Part shown: one piece after another, positions 9,021-18,460 of the stretch
Position numbering within the stretch: the stretch's first letter is position 1
Layout: the number at the start of each line of letters is the position of its first letter
Source of the DNA: PWQG01 sp050486205
GTDB taxonomy: Bacteria; Pseudomonadota; Gammaproteobacteria; Pseudomonadales; Pseudohongiellaceae
Direction: 5' to 3'
Assembly (NCBI GenBank): GCA_050486205.1
Contig: JBJHCW010000001.1
Span: forward strand, 124,001 to 188,000
Length of the DNA: 64,000 bases
Translations under genes and position numbers: made by a program
The notes under the pieces: model-generated
What the model was told of the DNA's origin: nothing
Databases searched by the model: none
Seen by the model: the letters and a program-made list of their open reading frames with translations, nothing else

Positions 9021-10208
9021 ATGAACAAGACACCCTCCGTTGTCATCATTGGCGGAGCCCGAACCCCTATTGGCGGGTTCCAGGGCGTTTTCAGCAACAC
9101 CAGTGCCACTGAACTGGGCGCCATCGCCACGCGTGAAGCGCTGGCGCGCGCCGCGGTGCCGGTCGAGCGCATCGATGAGGTGCTGATGGGCTGTGTATTG
9201 CCCGCCGGTCTGGCCCAGGCACCTGCCCGCCAGGTCGCCCTTGGCGCCGGCCTGCCGGTCAGCACGCCCTGCACCACTGTCAACAAGATGTGTGGCTCTG
9301 GTATGAAAACCGTGATGATGGCCGCCGATCAGATACGCGCCGGGGCCTGCCAGTTTGCAGTGGCCGGCGGCATTGAAAACATGACACAGGCGCCCTATCT
9401 GGTGCCCAAGGCACGAGGCGGACTGCGACTGGGTCACGGTGAACTCAAGGACCACATGTTTCTTGACGGTCTTGAAGATGCCTATACCGGGCGCCTGATG
9501 GGCAGCTTTGCCCAAGAGCTTTCCGATCGCTACAACCTGACCCGGCAGCAGATGGATGACTACGCCGTGGCTTCGCTGACGCGGGCCCAGACCGCGATTC
9601 GTGAAGGCTGGTTCCGCGATGAATCGGTTGCCGTCACAGCCAAGGTCGGTCGCGGGGAGCAGCAGATTGTTGATGACGAACAGCCCGGCAAGGCCAGCGC
9701 GGAGAAAATCCCGACACTGCGCCCGGCGTTCTCAAAGGACGGCACGGTGACCGCCGCCAACGCCAGTTCCATCTCCGATGGCGCAGCCACCCTGGTACTG
9801 GCCAGCGAATCGGCAGCCGCCGAACAGGGTGCAAAACCGATAGCTCGCATTCTGGCGCAGGCCAGTCACGCCCGGGAGCCGGGGGAGTTCACCATCGCCC
9901 CGATCGGCGCAATTGAAAAAGTGCTCAAGGCAACTGGCTGGTCAGTCAAGGATGTGGACCTGTTTGAAATCAACGAAGCCTTTGCCATGGTGCCCCTGCT
10001 GGCCATGCAGGAACTGGGGCTGGACCATGACAAGGTCAACATCCACGGTGGCGCCTGTGCCCTGGGCCATCCGGTGGGCGCTTCCGGTGCACGAATCATT
10101 GTGACACTGATCCATGCACTGAAACGACTGGGCAAGCGTCGCGGCATTGCCAGTCTCTGTATCGGTGGCGGTGAAGCTGTCGCCATGGCAATCGAGATAT
10201 CAGGCTGA
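9021..10208 (+). CDS. Acetyl-CoA acetyltransferase (thiolase)
   Basis: A 395-residue thiolase of normal length. It catalyses the reversible condensation or thiolysis of acetyl-CoA/acetoacetyl-CoA, or a related 3-ketoacyl-CoA. The nucleophilic cysteine is in NKMCGSG (about residue 92), NEAF carries the conserved asparagine, and GGACALGHPVGASG supplies the catalytic histidine. The usual second cysteine position near the C-terminus reads CIGGGEAVA. The ATG at 9021 follows AGGAAAAA; an earlier in-frame start at 8949 would overlap the regulator and is not needed. It follows the LiuR-like gene by 32 bases and probably shares its transcript. Confidence 0.92.
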   Translation: MNKTPSVVIIGGARTPIGGFQGVFSNTSATELGAIATREALARAAVPVERIDEVLMGCVLPAGLAQAPARQVALGAGLPVSTPCTTVNKMCGSGMKTVMMAADQIRAGACQFAVAGGIENMTQAPYLVPKARGGLRLGHGELKDHMFLDGLEDAYTGRLMGSFAQELSDRYNLTRQQMDDYAVASLTRAQTAIREGWFRDESVAVTAKVGRGEQQIVDDEQPGKASAEKIPTLRPAFSKDGTVTAANASSISDGAATLVLASESAAAEQGAKPIARILAQASHAREPGEFTIAPIGAIEKVLKATGWSVKDVDLFEINEAFAMVPLLAMQELGLDHDKVNIHGGACALGHPVGASGARIIVTLIHALKRLGKRRGIASLCIGGGEAVAMAIEISG

Positions 10209-12794
10209 GTTACGGCTGGCATTGATGTTGCCAAACAGGGAGCGCATGACCATTTTCTCGTAACGCACGAGCATGGTCTCGTCACCGGACTCCCTGCACT
10301 GCTGGATACGGATCAGCGCATACTGCTGAATCACCAGCAATGGCAGCACCACATCCTCGCGCAGCCGGATACTGAGCCGGCTGCGCGGATTGTCTTCCAG
10401 CAACTCGGTCTGCCCGGCTATTTTCAGGGTCATTTCACGGCTGAGTTCAAATTCATCGTGAATCAGCTGCCAGAATTCACCAAAGCGCGGATCATTGCGC
10501 ATGTAGCGTGTCAGGGCAAAATTGGTCTTGCTCATGCTCTGCATACTGTTGGCCACCAGCGCCCGGAAAAAGCGCGACTGCCGATACAGCGCAACACAGG
10601 CGTCAAGCCGGCCATGATCCTCCTGCGCCTTGAGCGCTGAGCCCAGACCATAGAATCCGGGCACATTCTGCTTCAACTGCGACCAGGCACCCACAAAGGG
10701 AATGGCGCGCAGATCTTCGAATTTCAGCCCCTCATCGGCTCCGCGCTTGACCGGTCTGCTGCCAACATTGGCCATGGCGTAGAACTTCAGCGTACTCATT
10801 TCTTCCAGATACGGCAGAAACAGCGGATGCTGCTTGAACGCCTGATAGGCCCTGTGGCTGGTGCGGGCCAGCTCCTGCAGCAGATTCCGCTGCAACTCAT
10901 CCAGCTCGCGGTCCGGCCTGTCATACAGGTTATTGTCCAGGCCAGCGCTCATCAGCTCCCCGAGGTTGTGCTCGGCAGCCAGGCGATGGCCGTAATGGGA
11001 GCTGATGGTCTGCCCCTGCACTGTCATCTGGATCTGGTTGCTTTCGATACGCTTGCCCAGTGCCGCATAAAACAGATACGTGTCACCACCGCCGCGAGCC
11101 GGCGGGCCACCACGACCGTCGAAAAACAACACCTCAACGCCGTATTCCCGTGCCACACGGGTCACGTTCTCCTTGGCGGAATAAATGGCCCAGTTGGCCA
11201 TCAGGTAACCGCCATCCTTGGTGCCGTCGGAAAAACCCAGCATCACCGTCTGATGATGGCCGCGTTGCCGCAGATGCGCCCGGTAGTGGGCATTGGCAAA
11301 CAGGCTCCGCATGGTATCTGCCGCGTGCTCAAGGTCGTCAATGGTTTCAAACAGCGGCACAATATCAACCGTCAGCGGCGAGTCACCCCAGCCGCAAAGT
11401 CGGAACAACGCAATCACCCGGGCAACATCGATCGCACCGCGACAATTGCTGATGATGTAGCGGTGAGCACCGCGGCTGCCATTGCGCTGCTGAATTTCGC
11501 GAATGACGGCAAAAGACTGCAGGGTGTCGCGGATGACCGGGTCCTCATGATTTTCCGGATCAAAGGCGCCCGTGCATGTCAGCATGGCTTCCACCTGGGC
11601 CGCCTCATCATGGCGATCATTGGCCGGGGCATCAGCTGGGGCATTTTCCAGGTCAGGCAGCAGTGCCGGGTCCGACGCCTGGATCGCAGCCAGTGCGCGG
11701 GCCAGCACCCGGCTGTCCTGCCGAATATCAATGCTTGCGAAGTGCAGACCGAACAGCTTAACCTTGCGCCGGAACGACAACACCTGATCCAGATACAGCG
11801 ACTGGTAGCGATTGCGCAGCTTCAGTTCAATGTCATCCAGCATTGCCAACAGTTGATGCAGCTCCAGACCGATGTCGGCGTCCTCGGCATTCATGTGCTG
11901 GGCCAGCAGTTTTTCCAGTGTTTCCAGATCCTGGTACACCCCATCGAAACTCAGGCGTCGCTTGAGTGCCCGTACATCGCGGTGATAACAGGCCAGCAGG
12001 GTTGTTCGCAACTTGTTTGCCACACGCCGCGTGGTATCTATGGTGACAAAGGGATTACCGTCACGATCGCCGCCCGGCCAGAAACCGATGCTGATCAGCT
12101 CCGAATTGCGTGACACCTGCTCCTCATGACTCTCACTCAGGGTATCCACAATGTCTCCCACCGCCTGATAGAAGACGTTTCCGAGGTACCAGGTCAGCAG
12201 CACTGCCTCGTCGTACGGGCTGGGTTTGCGTTTCTGGAAAAACGGAGTATTGCCCAACTGCTGCAACAGGTCCCGCACATCGCTGCTGTTCCCCGCAGAA
12301 ATGGCTTTTGTCAGATCCGAGATGATGGCCAGTACCGGCCCCGGATAGAACTGGGTGGGATGCGCAGTCAGCACCACACGCACACCAAATGTGGTCAGTA
12401 GCCGCGCCAGTTCGTTTCCGCGATCGTCGCTGGCCCGATCAATCAACTGCTGCAGCGTGCTTTTGCCTTCTATGCGGTGAATTTTGCGGTAGGCTGCATC
12501 TTCCAGCGCATCAACCAGCACAACCTGGCGCTCCACGTACTGGATGACCCGGAACAGGAAGTCAATTCGGCGCGCTTCGTCATGATCGGGTTTATGCAGA
12601 TCGAGAAACTGGCCAATGATAGCGTCAGGTGACTCACCATCGGCCAGTCCCCGACGACAGGCATCGCCCAGCAGTGGCAGCAAGGGACCGGCCTGCTGCA
12701 CGCCATCAAGTGGCAGATTGGTAAACAGTCCATTGTAGAGCTGATAATTAAGCACCACAGACTGCTCGAAAAGTCGGCGTGTCTGATCAGTCAT
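10200..12794 (-). CDS. ppc: Phosphoenolpyruvate carboxylase, variant signature
   Basis: An 864-residue enzyme that carboxylates phosphoenolpyruvate to oxaloacetate to refill the citric acid cycle. The catalytic histidine region VLTAHPTQ is intact. The second signature, normally FHGRGGSxGRGG in Escherichia coli, here reads FFDGRGGPPARGGG, a pattern I associate with Bacteroidetes-type enzymes. The C-terminus is RNSA-like rather than the canonical QNTG. The start at 12794 overlaps the end of the MFS gene by 8 bases, indicating translational coupling. An upstream in-frame extension to 12944 lies inside the MFS gene and is rejected. The stop overlaps the thiolase gene by 9 bases, tail to tail. Confidence 0.92.
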   Translation of the reverse strand: MTDQTRRLFEQSVVLNYQLYNGLFTNLPLDGVQQAGPLLPLLGDACRRGLADGESPDAIIGQFLDLHKPDHDEARRIDFLFRVIQYVERQVVLVDALEDAAYRKIHRIEGKSTLQQLIDRASDDRGNELARLLTTFGVRVVLTAHPTQFYPGPVLAIISDLTKAISAGNSSDVRDLLQQLGNTPFFQKRKPSPYDEAVLLTWYLGNVFYQAVGDIVDTLSESHEEQVSRNSELISIGFWPGGDRDGNPFVTIDTTRRVANKLRTTLLACYHRDVRALKRRLSFDGVYQDLETLEKLLAQHMNAEDADIGLELHQLLAMLDDIELKLRNRYQSLYLDQVLSFRRKVKLFGLHFASIDIRQDSRVLARALAAIQASDPALLPDLENAPADAPANDRHDEAAQVEAMLTCTGAFDPENHEDPVIRDTLQSFAVIREIQQRNGSRGAHRYIISNCRGAIDVARVIALFRLCGWGDSPLTVDIVPLFETIDDLEHAADTMRSLFANAHYRAHLRQRGHHQTVMLGFSDGTKDGGYLMANWAIYSAKENVTRVAREYGVEVLFFDGRGGPPARGGGDTYLFYAALGKRIESNQIQMTVQGQTISSHYGHRLAAEHNLGELMSAGLDNNLYDRPDRELDELQRNLLQELARTSHRAYQAFKQHPLFLPYLEEMSTLKFYAMANVGSRPVKRGADEGLKFEDLRAIPFVGAWSQLKQNVPGFYGLGSALKAQEDHGRLDACVALYRQSRFFRALVANSMQSMSKTNFALTRYMRNDPRFGEFWQLIHDEFELSREMTLKIAGQTELLEDNPRSRLSIRLREDVVLPLLVIQQYALIRIQQCRESGDETMLVRYEKMVMRSLFGNINASRNSA

Positions 12795-14088
12795 TTGTTG
12801 ATACCTGGCGATTGTTGCCTGTCGATTGTGCAGCCACCAGACTGGTGCTGTTGGCCGGATAGGAGAAGCATACCAGCAACAGGGCAAGCAGCACATAGAC
12901 CGCACTGCCACCAAACAGACCCTGCACCGACATACCCCGATCAATCAGCAGACCGAACAGTACCGGAGAGATCGATGTGGCAGTCACCATGATGGCAATA
13001 TTCATTGACCGGATGGCACCAAGATTGCGCGTGCCATACACTTCGGGCCACAGTGCCCCGGCAATTGGCGGGCCACTGCCCGCAGCGATGCCCAAAAACA
13101 GCATCATGAGCAAGGCGGTATACCACCCGGGCAAATAAGCCACCACCAGCACCGACGCCAACAACGGCACCATCACCCATGGCAGCAATCGATACGGCCC
13201 CACTCTGTCCACCAGGGCGCCCACTATCAGGGCGCTCAACCAGTGCACAAGACCATAAACGGCAAAGCAGGTGGCCAGCCAGCTCATGGTCCAGCCCTTC
13301 TGTTCAACAATGAAGTTCTGGTGGATGAATATGCCGGTTATGAGAAATGGCGCCGCCATCAAGGCCGGCAGAGCCAGCCAGAAACGATAGTCACGCAACA
13401 CCTCGCGGCGACCCGGCCAGCGCCGGGATGCCTCCGCCCCGTTATCATCCACTAAAGGTTCGTCGGTAATCGACGGATCAATCTGTCCGCCACCAGGCAG
13501 GGCATGATGCAGCAACAACAGTAACAAGGGTATCAGGACGACCACACTGCTGATGGCCACCACCAGAAACGTGCCCTGCCACCCAATCAGGGCCACCAGC
13601 GCAACTGCCATGATCGGCAGCACAATTTCCCCGGCCGGCACACCGGACATGGCAATACTGATGGCTTTGCCACGGGACTGAGCGAACCAGCGCGCCATGG
13701 TTGTGACACCGGTATGCGGCAACAGCGCCTGACCGAACAGGCGCAGCAGAAAGAAACCAAGAAACAGGCTCAGCAGACCGATAGCCTGGGACAAGACCAG
13801 TGCTGCGGCCGCCAGCCCCATGGCCACAGCCACAGCATAGGTGCGAAGCGGCAGGCGATCCACCAGCCCCCCCGCCCACACAACGGTGAATGCAGAAAAA
13901 AGGGTTGCCAGCGAATAGGCGCTACCGTAAACACCAGCGCTCAGACCCAGGTCGCGCTGGATCTCCGCGCCGAACCAGGCAACAAAGAATGACTGGCCAA
14001 AATTACCCCAGAATACTGCCAGGAAGCCGAAGCCGAGCAAGGCGCCGTGCGCGCGCAGAAAGTCCAGGTATTGCCGCACACCCGTCAT
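12787..14088 (-). CDS. Major facilitator superfamily transporter
   Basis: A 433-residue polytopic membrane protein with about 12 hydrophobic segments and the central charged loop (around residues 200-230) of the MFS fold. The first helix region contains GFLAVFWGNFGQSFFVAWFG and a helix-2/3 loop GGLVDRLPLRTYAV, similar to the MFS motif A region. This is the monocarboxylate/oxalate-formate-like branch by general look; the substrate is unknown. Its ATG overlaps the stop of the upstream yfbR-like gene by 4 bases (ATGA), and its stop overlaps the ppc start. All three are therefore probably one transcript. Confidence 0.85.
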   Translation of the reverse strand: MTGVRQYLDFLRAHGALLGFGFLAVFWGNFGQSFFVAWFGAEIQRDLGLSAGVYGSAYSLATLFSAFTVVWAGGLVDRLPLRTYAVAVAMGLAAAALVLSQAIGLLSLFLGFFLLRLFGQALLPHTGVTTMARWFAQSRGKAISIAMSGVPAGEIVLPIMAVALVALIGWQGTFLVVAISSVVVLIPLLLLLLHHALPGGGQIDPSITDEPLVDDNGAEASRRWPGRREVLRDYRFWLALPALMAAPFLITGIFIHQNFIVEQKGWTMSWLATCFAVYGLVHWLSALIVGALVDRVGPYRLLPWVMVPLLASVLVVAYLPGWYTALLMMLFLGIAAGSGPPIAGALWPEVYGTRNLGAIRSMNIAIMVTATSISPVLFGLLIDRGMSVQGLFGGSAVYVLLALLLVCFSYPANSTSLVAAQSTGNNRQVSTND

Positions 14089-14681
14089 CGCAACAGTTCG
14101 TCCAGCGTCAGGGCATAACTGGGCGCAAAGGTTTCCATGAAATAATCCACTTCCGGCAACTCGATACGTGCGAGCCGGGCCCGCACATCCTCCCTCGCCT
14201 TGGTGAATTCACGGTTGCCGGCCTGCACCTCTGCCTCACACTTGAGATAGGCGGAAATGGTGTCAGCGGCCTTGATCAGCGCATGGTGATCCGGCGCCAG
14301 TTCCTGCTCTATCAGAATTTTACGGAAATCCTGCTGCAGGGATGGCGGCAACAGGCCCAGTAATTCGTGATCGGCCTGACGTTCAATGTCCTTGTAGGCG
14401 CGGGTTATTGCCGGGGAGTGGTATTTGATGGGTGACGGCATGTCCCCGGTGATCACTTCATTGCAGTCGTGGTAAAGCGCGGCTACAACAACGGCATTCA
14501 CGTCGATCTGTCCATCAAAATGACGATTGCGGATGAGAGCCAGCACATGGGTGATGGTTGCCACTTCCCAGCTGTGCTCCATCACGTTTTCGGCAATGAC
14601 ATTACGCTTCATGCCCCAACGCTGCAACCAGCGAAGTTTGCTGATGTAGGCAAAAAAATGACTGCGCTCACTCGCTGGCAT
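14085..14681 (-). CDS. yfbR: HD-domain 5'-deoxynucleotidase, YfbR family
   Basis: A 198-residue metal-dependent phosphohydrolase. The N-terminus (SHFFAYISKLRWLQRWGMKR) and the following ENVMEHSWEVATITHVLALI match the YfbR layout. The H...HD metal ligands are present in EHSWEVA and ALYHDCNEV; a distal aspartate is in KAADTISAYLKCE. YfbR removes phosphate from deoxynucleoside 5'-monophosphates. The start at 14681 is chosen because GGGAGA precedes it; the open frame upstream has no family homology. It is the first gene of the yfbR-MFS-ppc operon. Confidence 0.88.
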   Translation of the reverse strand: MPASERSHFFAYISKLRWLQRWGMKRNVIAENVMEHSWEVATITHVLALIRNRHFDGQIDVNAVVVAALYHDCNEVITGDMPSPIKYHSPAITRAYKDIERQADHELLGLLPPSLQQDFRKILIEQELAPDHHALIKAADTISAYLKCEAEVQAGNREFTKAREDVRARLARIELPEVDYFMETFAPSYALTLDELLR

Positions 14682-14874
14682 GATTCTCCCGGACTGCGGA
14701 TTGCTCGGGCCTGCATACCCGACACACAAGCCGTCATTCTCGGTGCTGGGCTGCCCCCAGTCAACTGTGCCCTGGCTGTGACAGCAGTCGTTACAAAGCA
14801 CAGGCTGGCGTGCTATAAACAGGGCATGAAGCACAAAAACCAACATCCGTGATCAACACGGGGACCCATTGCAC

Positions 14875-17556
14875 ATGATCACCACTCCCACCCTGTATCA
14901 GCGCATGTACCTGGCTTTGTTGATAGCTGTGACTGCGCTCATCTGTATCGCGGACACACGTACACCGCTTGGCTTTGCGCACGGCACACTTTACGCACCA
15001 ATAGTTGCGCTGTTCGCCCTGACCCGCAATCCGCGCTGGGTGATCATGTCAGCGCTGGTCAGCGCCGCACTGACGGTGATTGGCATCTTCCTGTCACCCG
15101 AAGGCGCCAATCCTGCCATTTATATCAGCAACCGCCTGTTCTCCCTGCTGACCATTGGCCTGACCGCCGGTGTCTGCCTGCTCTCACTGCGCGCCCTGCA
15201 GGACCGCAGCCAGGTGCACCAACAGCTGGATCAGTCCCTGGATGAACTGCAGACACAGCAGTTCATGCTTGGCATTGCCGGCGAGCTGGGGCATATCGGC
15301 GGCTGGGTCATGAAACTTCCGGCAACAGCCGATGGTGAGGGCGAACTCATATTTTCGGATCAGGTCCGACGCATTTACGATATACCGCCTGGTACAAACC
15401 CTGCGCCGGCAGAAGCGCTGTCATTCTTTGCGCCGGACAGTCGTCCCGTTGTCAAAGACGCTTTCAACAAGTGTATGCAGCACGGCACACCCTATGATCT
15501 GGAGGCAGAGCTCATCAACGCCTCTGGCAAAAAACTCTGGGTAAGGGCGCTGGGCAGACCTGTGCATGACAGCGACGGCCGGGTTGTGGAAATTCATGGC
15601 GCGCTGCAGGACCTGACCGATGAAAAAAACCAGGCCGAAGCCATGGCGCAGAGCCGTCAGCGCTTCCGGCAACTGGCTGACGCCATGCCACTTATCGTCT
15701 GGACCGCAACGCCCGACGGACGCCTGGACTACACCAATGCGGAGTTCAACCGCATTACAGGCACTGATGCTGACGCACTGGTGGCCAGCCAGCGCTGGCA
15801 GGAGATTGGCCACCCCGACGACACCGGCCAGTATTTCAAGGCGTGGACAGCCTCGGTTGCCTCCGGTGAACCCTTTGAACAGGAGTTCCGCCTGCACACC
15901 CGTGACGGCGGCTACCGCTGGTACCTCAGCCGGGCGGTGCCTGTTCATGACAACAAGGGCAATATCATCAAGTGGTATGGCACCGCCATGGACATCCATG
16001 ACCGCAAGGCGCTGGAGCAACAGACCCGTCGCAGTGAAGAGCGGTTTCGTTACCTGTCCCGTGCGACCTCCGACGTGGTATGGGATTGGGATCCGGTGAA
16101 CCGCATCCTGTGGTGGAGCGAGGGCATGAAAGCGCTCAGCGGTGTGGAGGATGAACAGATCATCAACACGCCTGAATTCTGGATCGAACACATCCACCCG
16201 GATGACCGTGACGAGGTCGTCGCCAGTTTTCAGGCCTGCAAATACGGTGACACCAGTGAACTGCAGCAACGCTATCGTTTTCTGCGTGCTGACGGCTCCG
16301 TTGCCATGGTCGTTGATCAGGGCTTCATCATTCGCGATGACAGTGGCAAGGCCATTCGCATGGTCGGCGGCATGAAGGACATCACCCGTGAGCAGAGTAT
16401 GCAGGAACAGCTCCAGCAGTCCGAGCGCCTGCGCGCCATCGGTGAGCTGACCGGCGGTGTGGCGCACGACTTCAACAATCTGCTGACCGTGATCATGGGC
16501 AACAGCGAACTGCTGCGAGAACAGCTTGGCGACAACAGCAGCCTTGACGGGCTGGTTCGGATGATAGCCCAGGCCGCCGCCCGCGGCGCTGACCTGACCC
16601 AGCGAATGCTGGCCTTTGCCCGACGCCAGCCCCTGGAGCCTGCGCCACTGGACATCAAGCGCCACCTGGATCACATGGAACCGCTTTTCAGACGTACCCT
16701 GCCGGCCAATATCGATCTTGCTGTCATTCACTCGGCAGGGCTCTGGCGTGCAATGGCAGATCCGTCACAGCTGGAAAGTGCACTGCTCAATCTTTGCCTC
16801 AATGCCCGCGATGCCATGAAATCAGGCGGTCGTCTGACACTGGAAACGGCCAACATGAGCTTCGATCATGAGTATTGCCAACGACACGGTGAGCTTGAAC
16901 CTGGCCGTTACGTGATGATTGCCGTGTCGGATACCGGCACCGGTATGGACAAGGAAACACTGGCCCGTGCCTTTGATCCGTTTTTTACAACCCGCAAGAT
17001 GGGCGAAGGCACGGGCCTTGGATTGAGCATGGTTTACGGTTTTGCCCGGCAATCCGGTGGCCATGTAAAAATCTACAGCGAACCCGGCGAGGGCACCACA
17101 GTCCGTTTGTACCTGCCTCGTACAGCCGAGGAGCCCAGCAATACTGATCTGTCCCAGCCTCACGCCTCATTGGCGGAACTGCCCGGTGGCACTGAAACCA
17201 TACTGGTGGTCGAGGATGATGAACTTGTGCGTTCGGCGGTCTGCGACCAGCTGAAGCGATTTGGTTACAAGCTGTTGGAAGCGGCTGATGCCACCACGGC
17301 ACTGGCGCTGTTCCAGTCCAATGAGGTCGATCTGCTGTTCACTGATGTCGTGCTTCCCGGGCAAATCAACGGTAAAATGCTGGCCGACCGTATCATCGAG
17401 CTCAAACCGGGCATCAAGGTGCTCTTTACCTCCGGTTACACAGAGAACGCCATTGTTCATCAGGGCCGGCTGGATGAAGGGGTACAGTTGTTGAGCAAAC
17501 CGTATCGTCAGGCAGAACTTGCACGCCGGATACGGGAAGTTCTGGATTCAGACTGA
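14875..17556 (+). CDS. Membrane-anchored multi-PAS hybrid sensor histidine kinase
   Basis: About 893 residues. The N-terminus has about four transmembrane helices (residues 10-115). Three PAS domains follow (roughly 130-245, 255-375, 380-510; the PAC ends RVVEIHGALQDLTDE and IIKWYGTAMDIHD are clear). The dimerisation/phosphoacceptor box is GGVAHDFNNLLTVIMGNSEL. The HATPase domain has GTGMDKETLARAFDPFFTTR and GEGTGLGLSMVYG. A C-terminal receiver carries its phospho-aspartate in LLFTDVVLPG. The AHDFNN box is the HWE/NtrB-like hybrid type. ATG at 14875 is preferred; a TTG at 14869 is possible. No cognate regulator gene is adjacent. Confidence 0.93.
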   Translation: MITTPTLYQRMYLALLIAVTALICIADTRTPLGFAHGTLYAPIVALFALTRNPRWVIMSALVSAALTVIGIFLSPEGANPAIYISNRLFSLLTIGLTAGVCLLSLRALQDRSQVHQQLDQSLDELQTQQFMLGIAGELGHIGGWVMKLPATADGEGELIFSDQVRRIYDIPPGTNPAPAEALSFFAPDSRPVVKDAFNKCMQHGTPYDLEAELINASGKKLWVRALGRPVHDSDGRVVEIHGALQDLTDEKNQAEAMAQSRQRFRQLADAMPLIVWTATPDGRLDYTNAEFNRITGTDADALVASQRWQEIGHPDDTGQYFKAWTASVASGEPFEQEFRLHTRDGGYRWYLSRAVPVHDNKGNIIKWYGTAMDIHDRKALEQQTRRSEERFRYLSRATSDVVWDWDPVNRILWWSEGMKALSGVEDEQIINTPEFWIEHIHPDDRDEVVASFQACKYGDTSELQQRYRFLRADGSVAMVVDQGFIIRDDSGKAIRMVGGMKDITREQSMQEQLQQSERLRAIGELTGGVAHDFNNLLTVIMGNSELLREQLGDNSSLDGLVRMIAQAAARGADLTQRMLAFARRQPLEPAPLDIKRHLDHMEPLFRRTLPANIDLAVIHSAGLWRAMADPSQLESALLNLCLNARDAMKSGGRLTLETANMSFDHEYCQRHGELEPGRYVMIAVSDTGTGMDKETLARAFDPFFTTRKMGEGTGLGLSMVYGFARQSGGHVKIYSEPGEGTTVRLYLPRTAEEPSNTDLSQPHASLAELPGGTETILVVEDDELVRSAVCDQLKRFGYKLLEAADATTALALFQSNEVDLLFTDVVLPGQINGKMLADRIIELKPGIKVLFTSGYTENAIVHQGRLDEGVQLLSKPYRQAELARRIREVLDSD

Positions 17557-17568
17557 CTGGACAGATTT

Positions 17569-17874
17569 ATGGAAAATACGACACCGTTTCAACGGATAGT
17601 CGGGGGTCATTACGGCCTGGCACTGACCTACTGGATACTGTTTCTGATCGGTGCCGCCCTGTTTTTTGTCTTTGGCAGCCTTGCCGTCACGGAAGGCGCC
17701 TGGCCACGCTATGTGATCATGCTGCTTTTGAGTGTGACCTGGTCCTTTGTACTGTTGATCGGCATTCAGCGCGCCTATACCGGTTACGACCCGGGCAAGA
17801 CCATTGCCCGCATAGCCGTGTTGTTCCTGATGCTGAATCTGTCCAACGCCCTGGCAACATTAAGCTTCATCTGA
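17569..17874 (+). CDS. Small inner-membrane protein of unknown function
   Basis: A 101-residue protein with three hydrophobic stretches (about residues 20-38, 45-65 and 82-100), joined by short loops including RAYTGYDPGK. It starts 12 bases after the hybrid kinase stop, on the same strand, so it is likely co-transcribed. I recognise no family. The position suggests an accessory to, or passenger of, the kinase transcript, but this is inference. Confidence 0.65.
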   Translation: MENTTPFQRIVGGHYGLALTYWILFLIGAALFFVFGSLAVTEGAWPRYVIMLLLSVTWSFVLLIGIQRAYTGYDPGKTIARIAVLFLMLNLSNALATLSFI

Positions 17875-17897
17875 TTGTCCACACGATGGATGCGACA

Positions 17898-18221
17898 TCA
17901 ACGCTTTCGTCTGGCTGCGCTGGTGCCGGGTTTACGGCGTTGCCGCGCATCCGGCTCATGCACAGCCGTGGGCCGGTGCCCTTCGGTCTGATGCCGGTAG
18001 TCCTTGCCGGATGAGGCCGGCAATGGAAACAGATCCGCCACCTCCACCCTGAAGGCTTCACAAAGCTGTTCCAGGGTTTTCAGTGTCACATTCTGTTCCT
18101 GGTTCTCTATGCGCATGATGGTGGACTGAGCCAGGCCAATACGGCGCGCGAACTCACGCTGGGGCATATTGCCCCGGCGCTGCCGGATGAACATTGCCAG
18201 TCGTCTGCGCAAATAAACCAT
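17898..18221 (-). CDS. XRE-family helix-turn-helix regulator
   Basis: About 107 residues. The helix-turn-helix lies at about residues 10-65 (MPQREFARRIGLAQSTIMRI, then EQNVTLKTLEQLCEAFRVEV), followed by ADLFPLP and a basic, disordered tail. It is of the one-domain repressor type. The start is uncertain: ATG at 18221, an internal ATG at 18194 and a GTG at 18251 are all in frame and none has a clear Shine-Dalgarno, so the mRNA may be leaderless. Twin palindromes overlap and precede the start, pointing to autoregulation and possible control of the divergent AbgT-family gene. Confidence 0.8.
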   Translation of the reverse strand: MVYLRRRLAMFIRQRRGNMPQREFARRIGLAQSTIMRIENQEQNVTLKTLEQLCEAFRVEVADLFPLPASSGKDYRHQTEGHRPTAVHEPDARQRRKPGTSAARRKR

Positions 18222-18259
18222 ATGTGGTTTATACTGCGAGACATGAACCACATGTGGTT
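18215..18259. promoter_or_regulatory. Twin palindromic operators for the XRE regulator
   Basis: Two related palindromes: AAACCATATGTGGTTT at 18215-18230 (imperfect centre) and a perfect 14-bp AACCACATGTGGTT at 18246-18259. Their centres are 30 bp apart, about three helical turns, which places them on the same DNA face. The first covers the proposed ATG of the XRE gene. Repeated symmetric sites at the start of an XRE gene are typical of an autorepressor operator. Confidence 0.65.
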
Positions 18260-18460
18260 TTCATGCCGCAGGTCGCCCCTGTTCAGCCGGAAGCACGCTG
18301 ACGACCACCCCGGCCGGGCCCACAATCGGAACACCTTCCGATCAAAGTCCCGGTCGGGGTGGGTTTACCGCCCACCCAAGGTGCTTTATGCTTCCGCCAT
18401 ACCCCGCAAGACAACAACAACGCAGAATCTCGAAGACAGCCAGACAACAAGGGCGCAGAC

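Noticed and set aside
15421..16731. 436-codon minus-strand ORF opposite the hybrid kinase
   Set aside because: Antisense shadow of the PAS-rich kinase; composition and lack of motifs argue against coding.
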